Below are positions 35,166-47,273 of a stretch of DNA of 64,000 nt, piece after piece (the first letter of the stretch is position 1; each line of letters starts with the position of its first letter). The translations under genes and the position numbers were made by a program. This DNA is from Calliopum simillimum (Eukaryota; Arthropoda; Insecta; Diptera; Lauxaniidae), in NCBI GenBank assembly GCA_951812925.1, contig OX638372.1:2728001-2792000 (forward strand), read 5' to 3'. The notes below the pieces were generated by a model, which was given only the letters and a program-made list of their open reading frames with translations, did no database searches and was not told the DNA's origin.

Positions 35166-38100
35166 AAAATTAATAAACAAAAATTATTTTTACAAAAATT
35201 TTTACAAAAATCATTGATAAAAACTGGACTTTATTTTAGAAACTTGGAAATTTTTGTATCATAATCACTTAAAATGAGTACTATTTTTTTATTATTATAT
35301 TATCTAAAAAACTTTAATCATTTTTCTGTTAAAGAATTCGTTTAAAGACAAACATTTTATGAAAGACAATTTCGCGTGCTATGTTTTTACTACAAAAGAA
35401 AAAACTTTAATTCTCCATCTTAAGGTCTGAAATTTGTTTTATATGGCTTACAAGAAACAAAAGAAACATATCCGGAGATAAAAATTTAAATGTCTATGTA
35501 TCAACAAAATGCTAATGTTCTAAGTTATGTTTAATAAAATATGTTTTATTTTGAAGATGGCGCCACATGTCTGAATTTTACTGTACGTAATAGTTGTCAT
35601 TTTTTCGGTATTTCCGTTTAATCGACTTGATTTGATTTATTTAATTTCTAGCTAAAACAACGTTGTTAATGCGGTCAGAATTTTGACGTGTGCACACGTT
35701 GTTCCAAACTTGGCAAAAAGTTATCATTTCGTTATGTTTTTTTTTTTTTGTTTAACGAAGACAACAACAACAAATAATGGATGTAAGAATTTAATTAAAA
35801 AAAAATTTTAATTTTTACCAAGTTCCAAACACTTAACTTTGAATGCCTGTTATTATTGTTGTTGTTGTGTTTAGTGTTTAAGGTATTTATTCTCACTGTC
35901 TTATTATTAGCCTAGACAGCAACCCACATACATATCCCGATAACGTTTGATGTTGCTTTAAATCCAAACCAAATGTGTGGGCGCTATGCTGTATATCTGT
36001 TGTCTTTGGCTTAAACTGCTGCTACGCATAAAATATGTATGTTAGTTAATACGATTTGACACCACAACAAAATGAAATAAAAAAATCTCAGCAGCAATAA
36101 ACATTACAAAAATATACTAGGTATACTATATAAAACCAGATATGTATTATAAAAAAAAATCGTTTTTCAAACAAAACAGATAAAAAGTACAGAAAACAAT
36201 AAATTTTTACTACAAAAGCCAAGGTAAAAAAAAGAAACTTTTCTACCCTCCACTTCACCCCAAAGAGAGAGAACAAAGCAAAAGTTGAAATCACGCAAAA
36301 AAGAAAACAAATTCGAAGAAGATGAAGTTGGTTGCTTTTGATTAAAGTTTTTAACAAAGTTTTTCTTTACAAAGGTCAGCGTGAAAGAAAGAGTTTTAAG
36401 TCTCTAACAAAGAACTTTTACGGCATATAACGACAGCAGTTTTTTGGAATAAAATGGATAGAAAAGAATAAAAGAATAAAGATTCTTGTTATTCTTATAA
36501 AGAGCAGTTTTAAACTCTTCATGTCGAATGTCTTATACTTCTTGACGACATTCATACAATCAATTAATGTAGAGAGTGAAACAATCAAAAGTTTTCGGCA
36601 GTTCTAACGACAACTACCTACGTCTGCAAGAACTTGTCGCGGAATCGCAAAAGTCTGCTTTCAAAATCAAAATATCCAAGACATGATAACATTGACAACT
36701 TTGATAATTTCATTTATCTACATAGACAGCATGCAGAAGGAGATTTCAATTTAAGAATTTCGAAAGCCATAGTTACGCTGGCACAACTGATCAAAATATG
36801 GACATCTTGAGATATTTTCACCCAATATAAAATTAAATTTGATTCAACTGTTGAAATGGTTTTGCTATATCGGTAAGACGCTATGCAAGTACTGCTAGTT
36901 AGCTTAAACAGCTTATTCCTTGACCTGTACTATTAACTAACTTTCAAGTCAAAACTTACTTGCACATAAAAAAGATGAAAAAAATAAGTTTAAAAAATCG
37001 ATTTTAAACTACAAACTGAACAACATAACCATTTTCAATAACACAAAAGAACTCATCATTCAATTGTTTACGGCTGTTCGAATCAAATGACAGTCTTTAA
37101 ATTGATTGTGTCTGTACATTTGAAATGTAAAAACCTGTTATTCCCCAAACAGAGTAAGCAAATTCCCTTTCATTTACTTCACTCTACCAATGTGTTAATC
37201 TGAGTCTCATTTTGGTTACCTTCTGTAGTGTCTTATTTATAAACTCTATCATTAGCATGTCCCCAATCAGAAATCCGAACATATGCAATGGTCATGCAGC
37301 AACCCTAAAAATAAAATCTCGAATGGCTTTACCTACATAAGCCTTTTGTGCGAGCAGCATATGGGCACAAAAGTCAATTCAGTGTTGTCGGTTTGTGTCT
37401 GTAATTTGTACCGAAACGAATGAACCCTTCTTATCTGCTGATTTTAAGCATGTTCCCCTTTCAGTTACTTGACATTTTTTATGATGATTTTTTTTTAAGG
37501 GTTTACAACTCGATTTTTTCTTGTTTCTGTCATCTTTGCTTTATACTTTCGTTCTCCCCATTTATTTCTCAAATGAGACCTAAGCCACCTTTGGACGAGG
37601 AGTAGCATACGAATTTGTTTAAGCTCAGGTGTTCAATTCACTGATTGAAATTCTGGTTTTTGGTGCCCCCTTTTGCCCATATTGTTTTTGTAATGTGTAA
37701 GCCCAAGTGTTCAAATTAAATGAAAGAAGGCAGAGCGAAAGATAAAAACAAGATAATTGCGTTGCAGTTAATAAGGCAAAAAAGAAGAGGACTTGAATGA
37801 TGAAGGAAAATAAGTGAACGGATAGTTAATTTGACACAAAATCGATGTAATAATGATCGAAGAAATTGCGTTAAGGCCATTATAATGAGGTACAGCTTTT
37901 GGTGTGATAGCTGCAATGAATTTTCTTTTTCGATTTTTTCTTGGATGTTCGATGTTTAGATTTGTTCTCTAATGTTTTATTCCATCCAATTTTAAAGCTT
38001 CCAGAATGGCGAAAATATATTTATTAAAAAAAGTTATTTCCCAAAAAAAAAAAAATGTTTAAACCTTTGGTGTCCATGTTCATATAGGGTTTTTCGTATT

Positions 38101-38259
38101 CAAATATTTGCTGATCTTTCAATATATCTTTCATTGGAAATGCCAAAGAGCAAAGCATAAAGATCTATGTCTTAAATTGAACTAAGATTAGTAGATGTAT
38201 TGTAAGAATTACAGTTGGCAGACTACAGGCATGAGAAGCTTTCTGATCGCGTAAGTCTA
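35166..38259. other. Presumed rst intron, AT-rich, no gene recognised
   Basis: It contains short AAC/TTG-type trinucleotide tracts (about 35756-35780, 35850-35870) and A/T homopolymers. Only short spurious frames are present. Confidence 0.3.
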
Positions 38260-38263
38260 TTAA

Positions 38264-39243
38264 CACATTGACTGCCAGACCAATTTTTGTACTGTTTCTC
38301 AGGATGCCAATTTTTATTTTTTTATTTTCATGTTTTATATGAATTAACAGTCATTGTTAGGTGTTTAGTTGCGTTTCTACAACTTTTGGAAGTCCTAGAA
38401 AAGATTAAGTCCTGGCTATTAAATAGCATAGCCATGGCACCCTATGTAAAGATAGACGTCTATCTGTTTGCCAAGTGCCATGGCTAGTGATTTCAATAGC
38501 CAGAAAGAAGAAAGAAGTGTTATAAAGTTAACAGTACTGTATATAAATATACGTCAACCGGCCACCTCCGTCGCGAGAATTTGTGGGGATGGAAAATAAA
38601 GTTTTGGATCCCAAAATTTTTCGTTTTTTTAAAAGCTTTCGAAAGCCCAGTAGCGCTTTTAAAAATTACAATATGGCAACGTTGTAAAACACGCCGAAAA
38701 GGGGCGTAAAATAAATTTTTTTTAATATTTCGACGTAAATTTCATCACCCGGGGGTTTTGGGGGTCGCTGATCACGAATCTGTAGCCAAAATTTGGAAAT
38801 TCTTTAATCCAAGATTGCGAACGCACACATTGTGGGAAAATCCTAACTTTGACCAAGTCGAAAAAATAAAGCTAGAGTTGTTCAAATTCGTCCAAACTTA
38901 CACATATAGCTTAGAAATATTAAGGTATGCATTGTTTGAGAACCCTAGCGTTATTTTTTGACTTCTAGCTATTAGAATTTTCTCACACTGAAATAGTTTT
39001 TATTATTTCACAAAATAAATGTCTATAAAATCTAAGCAAACCATAAACTCCTCAAACCAAGTTCACTTAGCACTAAGGGTGGTACTAGTCTTTCCATTTT
39101 GTATTGAATTTTGTTTTTAGAGGCTATGCAATTTTCATGACGAGGCAAAATAACAAAAAACTACTGGCTATGGAAATCCATAGCCACAAGCCTGAATGAA
39201 ACTGTACTGGCTATTGAAATCAATAGTCATGGCAGTCAATGTG
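38264..39243. mobile_element. piggyBac-like non-autonomous element, TTAA target
   Basis: It begins CACATTGACTGCCA and ends TGGCAGTCAATGTG, and TTAA directly flanks both sides (38260-38263, 39244-39247). That combination is characteristic of the piggyBac superfamily. Subterminal words AGTGATTTCAATAGCCAG (near 38488) and CTGGCTATTGAAATCAATAG (near 39208) are inverted copies. The 67-codon frame near 38758 shows no transposase motif. Confidence 0.75.
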
Positions 39244-39492
39244 TTAAGAGGAAATTTTCAATCATGCGACTAAAGTCATACGATTTATTCGTTGCGTCTA
39301 AAATTTGCTCAAGATGACGACCAAGTGCATAAGGAGCAAAAGAAATATCTCTAGTTTAAGATTTAATTTTTTTAGAACTGAAAGTAGTACAAACATGCTA
39401 ATGGATTAAAACTTTTTAATGAAATGCCGCAAACTATTGTAACAGAAAACAATTTAAAGAAATTGATGGCTTTAAGTATACCTTATAATGGA

Positions 39493-41233
39493 TAGTACCT
39501 GGAGACCGATCCCAGCTCGGTCAACAATCTGATCTTATTATTTTAGTCGATGTTTTTATTCATAGCTATTTTTTGTTATGAAACTCGTACTTTTTCACCT
39601 CTAATGGTTATACTTTCAAAATGATAAATTAACCGATGAGAATAATAATAACAAAAAACTCGGAGAGTATCAAATGGTATAGAAAAATATCAAAAACTAA
39701 ATTTTTTTTTTGTGAAATAGAATGCCCTAAAATTAATAAATGGGATATGCCACGCAGCCAAAATATTTCGTCTTTTGTATGGGGGCTGAAATATCTTATC
39801 ATCAAAGGATCATAACTCGGAAAATAAGAGTCCTATTGGAAAAATCCGAAAGGATATTTTGATAAGGAGGAGCGTGGCTATTTGATGCTATTAATAAAAA
39901 AGAATTTCACTTATAATGACAGTTCTGCTGATGAAGATGGATTCAGCGTCAAAAAGTGCATAAGGCTGCATATAAGAATAAAAAGTTCATTCCATTTTTT
40001 TTTTTGTGCCTGATATTTTGATAAAAAAGGGAGTGGCAATTATTGAACAAAGCCTACTTTTCGTTATGACATAGATACTCATGATCCAGATCCGTGTACC
40101 AAATTTCATCAAAATATGTTGTACCATTTGCGAGAAATAGCATTTAATGTATTTTACTTGTATGGGAGGTTCCACGCGCACCGGCGAATTTCTCCTACTT
40201 TCAGTTTGTAGGTGCCTAGGAACAAGTAGACTCCTTACAGTTAAATTCAGAAAGATTGCTTTTGAAGTTTTCTTTTTATAGCGTATAATATTTTTGTGGG
40301 CGGTGCCAGCCCTTCCACGAATTTTCCCAATATAACGGCATATCACATATTAATACTTGTTTTTAGGGGTACAATCTCTTAAACTGTCATTAAAATTGTT
40401 GGAATCGTTTTTGCGTAATATTGAATCAAAATTTTCAATGTTTAAAAAGGGGGCGTGGTACTTCTTCGATACCGCCCACTTTTTGGTTATAACAAGATAT
40501 TAATAAGCAGTACCTACATACCAAATCTCATTACAATATCTTGGAACATTTGCGAGAAATAGCATTTAACGTATTTTGCTTGTATGGGAGGTTCCACGCG
40601 CAACGGCGGTATTTCGCCCACCTTCAAATCAGAGATGCTCTATGGCAATCAGGCTCCTCACACTTAATTTCAGAATGTTTGCTTTATTAGTTTTCTTTTT
40701 ATACCGTTTTATATTTTTGTGGGCGGTGCCACGCCCTTCAACGAGTTTTCCCAATATAACAGTGTATGACATATTAATCCTTGTTTGCAGAGGTATCATC
40801 TCCTAAATTTTCATTAAAATTGTTGGAGTCGTTTTCGAGTAATATTGAATCAAAATTTTCAATGTTTAAAAAGGGGGCGTGGCACTTCTTCGATCTCGCC
40901 CACTTTTTGTATGTTCCAAGGTACTATCAAGTCGTACCAGCTCACCAAATTTCATCCAAATATCTTGTATAGTTTGCGAGTTATGACTAAATCAAATTTA
41001 AAATTTAGGGCAGTGCCACGCCCCCTGGTGAGCATTTACAAAGTTCAAACCTAGCTCATTCTTCATTGTATGCTAATATCTAACTTTAATCCAAGTTTCA
41101 TTAAAATAGCTGTAATCGTTTTCGAGAAAAAATATTGGCACAGAAATAAGTACAAAAAAACAAACAAAAAAACAAACAAAAAAACAAACAAAAAAACAAA
41201 CATACAATTTTAGCTCGTATAAGAAGAGAAGAT
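39493..41233 (+). repeat. Interspersed family with 424-bp tandem units, copy B
   Basis: It matches 25675-27859 end to end, with the same start TAGTACCTGGAGACCGATCC and end AGAAGAGAAGAT. Only two 424-bp units are present (about 40296 and 40720). Near the 3' end a (CAAAAAAA)n microsatellite expands at about 41153-41203, absent from copy A. Confidence 0.7.
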
Positions 41234-41390
41234 AAGTTTAATTTAGTTAATTTATAGTGGGATCTTCTAAATACTGTAAAACAAATGGTTATTTTGAATT
41301 TGAATAAAAATATCTCGATTCATTTGTTACAGGTCCAGTTCAGTTATTTGTCCAGTCTTACTTTAACATTTCCGTACCAAATTGGTCTTT

Positions 41391-41551
41391 TTATACCCTA
41401 CACCCAGGGTATATTCACTTTGTACTTCCGTTTGTAACGCAAAGAAGGAGGCGTGGCAGATATAGAAAAGTATCTATATTCTTGATCAGCGTCACCTCCT
41501 GAGTCGATATAGCCATGTCCGTCTGTCTGGCTGGCTGGCTGGGTGGCTGGG

Positions 41552-41589
<38 letters not shown>

Positions 41590-42345
41590 TGTGTTGAAAT
41601 ATACTTTTTGGGAAAATTGAGCAAGATAATTCAATGAAATTTGGTACACTATCTCCGTCGTCGAAGATAGCTCGGGAGATTGAAAATGAGCGAAATCGGT
41701 TAACGGTCACGCCTACCGCCCATACAAAAAAAATATTCAAAATGCAATTTTAGGAGTATTTTTCACGAAAATGCAACCAAAATAAGCATAAATACTAAGA
41801 AATGTAAGCGCAAGCTCTGAAAAAAAACTGATCGAATTCTGACAAGAGGGCTTGGCACCTCCCATATAAGCAAAAGCTTCAAAACGCTATACTGAAAGCG
41901 TTTTTTGAGATATTCTAACCAAATTCGACTCAGACACTAAGAATCATAAATCAAAGCTCTCAACAAAAATTGGGTGAAATCGAACAAGGGGGCGTGGCAC
42001 CTCCCATATAAGCAAAAGTTTCAAAATGCTATACTGAAAGAGTTTTTTGACATAATGCAACCAAACTTCACTCAAATACTTATGACTATAAATGCACGCT
42101 CTAAGCTAAAACTAGACGAACTCGGACAAGAGGGCGTGGCACCTCCTATATAAGCAAAAGCTTCAAAACGCTATATTGAAAACGTTTTTTACTCAGACCC
42201 TAAAAACTATAAATCCAAGCTCTGGACAAAAACTGGGTGAATTCGGACAAGAGAGCGCAGCACCTTCCATATGAGCAAAACTTTAAAAATACTGCAGTGT
42301 AGGGTATTTAATGTTTGGCCAGGCCAAATTTTACACCCTTACTAG
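41391..42345 (-). mobile_element. DINE-1-like element, copy 3
   Basis: Reverse orientation of the copy at 23978. On + it starts TTATACCCTACACCCAGGG, continues through a CTGG tetranucleotide tract (about 41527-41590), and ends CTTACTAGT after GGCCAGGCC. It has GTGGCACCTCCCATATAAGC units with spacing of about 130. It is uninterrupted, so it defines the empty site of the Helitron in copy 2. Confidence 0.75.
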
Positions 42346-43568
42346 TTCCTATTCAACTTAAACTTTTTCCAAATCAAAACAAAAAAATTGGAAAAAGCTT
42401 TTTTTGATTTGGAAGTTTGAATTGAATTGAAAATATATCAATTTGGTGTGGAAAAGATTTAGCTAGGAGTGGAAATCTTGTTATTACAAAATTTTATAAA
42501 TTGGGTGTTGAAAATAGCTCCAAAAAAAAGGAAATAACGCCCACAAGAATATCAAAAAATAATACGCAAAAATAAAAAAGAAACCACTACCAAAAAAAAA
42601 AAAAAAATAATGAAATAAGGACTAAATTTTGGGCTCTAAATCCAAAATTATTATCATCCAAATTTATTTGAAAATAATTTGGGTGTTATTTAATTTTTTG
42701 TTTTGGATGTTATATCGCTTCTTTTTTTTAATGATATAACGCCCTAAATAAAAACGAAATAACGCCTTAATAATGAGCGTTTTTTCCGAATGTTTATCGC
42801 CAAAATTTAATATGGGTGTTAGCTGGTTTTGCTTATGGGCGTTTTTTCCTACCATCTTTTAAATTATTTCCGAAACATTATGTTTCTTAGTGTTTTATTT
42901 TTGTTCTTGATTTCCGTATTTACTTTGTTTATTCATTTTGTTGTTTTTGAGATAATTTATTGTTGCAGCTAAAGTGTGTTAAAGTTTTTCAATTCCCAAT
43001 GCAATTTATTTCACCCTTTATCGTCGTCTTTTCCATTTTGTATTCAAGAAATACATGCATACTGCAAATATGTATTAGTAAGCACGCAACTCTGGGAAAT
43101 GTCAGTGAAGCTGATTAAATGTCAAAATGATAAGCAGCGTAGCATCATGATTGCCACCGTCAGTGTTCGTTTCTTATCTATGACTCGTGCTGCAAACTAA
43201 ACTTAAGTCAGTCCACTTTGATGCATAAAAAAAAGAAGATAATCGGAGCTTGTCAAATAGACAAAACTTTTAAAAAATGAGCCAAGACGTTTGTTATCTC
43301 TTACATGACAGTAAAATGTAATGCATCTTAAATATTATCTAACAAATGGAGAGATAAAGATGATCCCTTAATAAATGATAATTGTTTGGGATATGTTGGA
43401 ATGCAGTATCTTGGTTACTATCTTTGGTAATATCATTTTCTCGAACATATTGCAATGAATGATATGCTTATATACTCAAGATAAACATTTCAAAAAGGTT
43501 AAAGAATATTATTATGGTTTTCTAGATGTAAGTACAATCCGGAGGTGCTAAAAATCAAACATGCATTC
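42346..43568. other. Presumed rst intron, no gene recognised
   Basis: AT-rich with poly-A runs. Repeated words ATAACGCC/ATAACGCCC near 42533, 42736 and 42760 suggest a degraded minisatellite. No coding exon. Confidence 0.3.
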
Positions 43569-43576
43569 ATACACAT

Positions 43577-46500
43577 TAGTGTGTATTGAAAAATGAACAC
43601 CCAATTCCACACTCAAATTATGAAGCAAGAGAGATAAACAATTCAGGAAATAAAATAAATTCCTAGCTGGCCAAATGGCCATTGTTTATAAAAACCGAGT
43701 GATTTTGCACTGGAGCCTATCTAACGGTAAATTTTTTTCCAAAAAATACCATAGATCTCAATTCGTGGTCTAAAACAACTTATGTGTGCAAATTTTCAGA
43801 GAGATCGTAAGACGTGCAGGAGTGTCAGCAAAGGAATAAGAAACGATTATCTTCAAAGAAACGAATACTTTTTGTACTGGAGCCTATCTAACGTTAGATT
43901 TTTTTCCAAAAAACACTACAGATCTCAATTTTTAGTCCAAAACAACTTATGTATGCAATTTTTCAGAGAGATTGTATGACGTGCAGGAGTGTCAGCAAAG
44001 AAAAAAAATCACTTATTTTCAATCAAACGTTTAATTTTTGTACTAGAGTCCATCTAACGGTTCATTTGCTTAAAAAAAAAATTATGGTACTTAATTCATC
44101 ATAAAAAATAAAGTAGGCACCCAAATTTTAAGATTGATGGAACGACGTGTGGGAGTGTCAGCGAAGGATTAAAAAGTGGTATACAGCCAATTCATGCCTA
44201 TCGTAACAAGATCTGCCACACCCCTTCATGGTACATGGTTTCGTTTCATGCCTAAACTTTGAGAAATGAAAAAAAAAAAAATTTTGCGATTTTTTTTTGT
44301 GGCTTGTGGAGGAGTGCAAAAAGTGGAAAAATCGGTAAAATGTGACAAACTCTCATCAAATAATTACCTATCGCTTGGCCACTTCTTAGCCGATTTTCAT
44401 ATTTAGATCTGTTTTGGAAAGATATTGAATCAGGCTATAAGTTTAAGATAAAAGTTTTCGTAGTTGATAAAAGGTACTACATTTATTACTATTTTAGTAC
44501 TAAACTACAAAAAACGTGCTCGAGTACACCTTTTTTACCTCACAAAATATTTTTTTTTGGAAAGGAAACAAAATAATCTTTCAGTCAAAGAAGAGAGAAA
44601 ATTGGTATGTCTCGAGGCTTAGAAGTTATGATTTTTGAAAATTTGAAAAAAAGGTCCGATCACAAAATGGTTCATAACTGGAACATTTCTTATCTCATTT
44701 TAATTTTTGAACCATTTTTAGAACGGGACTGAATCATTCTATGCGCACAAGTAAAATTTTTTTGTATTTGGTAAAAAGTACTAAATTTACTACTATTTTA
44801 GTACTAAACTACTAAAACCGCTATAGTACCTATCTTCGACCTTCCAAAATATTTTTTTTAGAAAAGAAAACAAAATTACCTTTCAAATGAATCCAAAATT
44901 AGAATGGTACCATTAATGGTATAGGAGTAATGATTTTTTGAACATTTCAGTACATACAATATTTCGTATAATGTAGGTTTTTTTATACCCTACACCCAGG
45001 GTATATTCACTTTGTTCTTCCGTTTGTAACGCAGAGAAAGAGGCGTGGCAGATATAGAAAAGTATATATATTCTTTATCAGCGTCACCTCCTGAGTCGAT
45101 ATAGCCATGTCCGTCTGTCTGGCTGGCTGGCTGGGTGGCTGGCTGGGTGGCTGGCTGGGTGGCTGGCTGGGTGGCTAGCTGGCTGGCTGGGTGGCTGGCT
45201 GGCTGTGTGTTGAAATACACTTTTTGGGAAAACTGAGTAAGACAATTCAATGAAATTTGGTATACTGCCTCCGTCGTTAAAGATAACTCGGGGGATTGAA
45301 AATGAGCGAAATCGGTCAACGGACACGCCTACCACCCATACAAAAAATATATTCAAAATGCAATTTTAGGAGTATTTTTCACGAAAATGCAACCAAAATA
45401 CGCATAAATACTAAGAATTGTAAGCGCAAGCTCTGAGAAAAAATTTAACGAATTCGGACAAGAGGGCGTGGCACCTCCCATATAAGCAAAAGCTTCAAAA
45501 CGCTATACTGAAAGCGTTTTTTGAGATATTCGAACCGAATTCGAGTTAGACACTAAGTATCATAAATGAAAGCTCTCGACAAAAATTGGGTGCAATCGGA
45601 CAAGGGGGCGTGGCACCTCCCATATAAGCAGAAGTTTCAAAATGCTATACTGAAAGAGTTTTTTGAGATAATCCAACCAAACTTCACTCAAAAACTAAAG
45701 ACTATAAATGCACGCTCTAAGCTAAAACTAGACGAACTCAGACAAGAGGGCGTGGCACCTCCTATATAAGCAAAAGCTTCAAAACACTGTACTGAAAACG
45801 TTTTTCACTCAGACACTAAAAACTAAATCCAAGCTCTGGACAAAAACTGGATGAACTCGGACAAGAGAGCGTAGCACCTCCCATATGAGCAAAATTTTAA
45901 AAGTACTGCAGTGTACGGTATTTAATGTTTGGCCAGGCCAAATTTTACACCCTACCTAGTTGTAATTTACATCATTTTAAATTCCTCGAAAGATTTTGAA
46001 AATGAAATGCGCAAAACAGCAATACGGTTACGGCCTAAGGGAACAAAACTGTGAAATTTCTGGGTCTCTGGTATGGCTTTTACATTTTGAAAAGCGTTGG
46101 AGAGTTGCGATGCAGTTGTTTCATATTCGCCAATTGCACAATCTCGAAAAATTATGTCGGACTTTTAATTATTTGCCCATTCGAAAGGTGCCTTGGCATC
46201 ACTTATTTGGCCTTGGTGAGGTTTTTGCAAACTTGATCTTGAAGTATTTCGTTTAAAGGAGCCACAAATACCATCTTACAGCCCTTTTTCGTGAGATATA
46301 TCTAAAAAGTGCCATTGTACGTCCCTTTTTATCAACTACGAAAACTTTTATTTTGAACTTATAGCCTGATTCAATACCTTTCCAAAACAGATCTAAACAT
46401 GAAAATCGGTTAAGAAATGGCCAAGCTATTGGTAATTATTTGATGTGAGTTTGTCACATTTTACCTATTTTTCCACTTTTTGCACCCCTCCACAAGCCAC

Positions 46501-47265
46501 AAAAAAAAATCGCAAAATTTTTTTTTGCCATATCTCAAAGTTTAGGCCTGAAGCGAAACCATGTACTTAATTTCAGCGAAATCGGAAGGGGTGTAACAGA
46601 TCTTGTTACGATAGGCATGAAATGGCTATATACCATTTTTGAATCCTTCGCTGACACTCCCACACGTCGTTCCATCAATCTTAAAATTTGGGTGCATGCT
46701 TTATTTTTTATGATGAATTAAGTACCACAAGTTTTTTTTTTGTAAAAATGAACCGTTAGATGGACTCTAGTACAAAAATTAAACGTTTGATTGAAAATAA
46801 GTGCTTTTTTTTCTTTGCTGACACTTCTACACGTCATACAATCTCTCTGAAAAATTGCATACATAAGTTGTTTTAGACTAAAAATTGAGATCTGTAGTGT
46901 TTTTTGGAAAAAAATCTACCGTTAGATAGGCTCCAGTACAAAAAGTATTCGTTTCTTTGAAGATAATCGTTTCTTATTCCTTTGCTGACACTCCTGCACG
47001 TCATACGATCTCTCTGAAAATTTGCACACATAAGTTGTTTTAGACCACGAATTGAGATCTATGGTGTTTTTTGGAAAAAAATTTACCGTTAGATAGGCTC
47101 CAGTGCAAAATCACTCGGTTTTTATAAACAATGGTCATTTGGCCAGCTAGGAATTTATTTTAAAGTCAAAAAATTTAGATTTCCTGAATTGTTTATCTCT
47201 CTTAATTCATAATTTGAGTATGGAATATGGTTTTAAAACTCGCCCATATATTTCAATACACACTA
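43577..47265. mobile_element. Large hAT-type foldback element with tandem-repeat arms
   Basis: Termini TAGTGTGTATTGAA and TTCAATACACACTA are perfect inverted repeats. ATACACAT is duplicated at 43569-43576 and 47266-47273 and fits hAT nTnnnnAn. Arms run 43577 to about 44477 and about 46322 to 47265, and remain highly similar. Each arm holds three tandem units of about 166 bp starting at CTGGAGCCTATCTAACG (43709, 43877, 44042 in the left arm). The middle has ~300-bp repeated blocks with TACTATTTTAGTACTAAACTAC (44495, 44795) and is interrupted by a DINE-like element (44983-45960). Tandem-repeat arms recall Foldback/Galileo elements, but the TSD and termini say hAT. No transposase recognised. Confidence 0.85.
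44983..45960 (-). mobile_element. DINE-1-like element, copy 4 (inside the foldback)
   Basis: On + it reads TTATACCCTACACCCAGGG..GGCCAGGCCAAATTTTACACCC, very close to copy 3. The CTGG tract contains GGTGGCTGG variants (about 45117-45206). It inserted after the foldback was in place. Confidence 0.75.
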
Positions 47266-47273
47266 ATACACAT

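Noticed and set aside
45996..46256. 86-codon frame in the centre of the large foldback
   Set aside because: No known motif, no splice context, and it lies between the arms of a non-autonomous transposon. It could be a decayed transposase piece, but nothing supports that.
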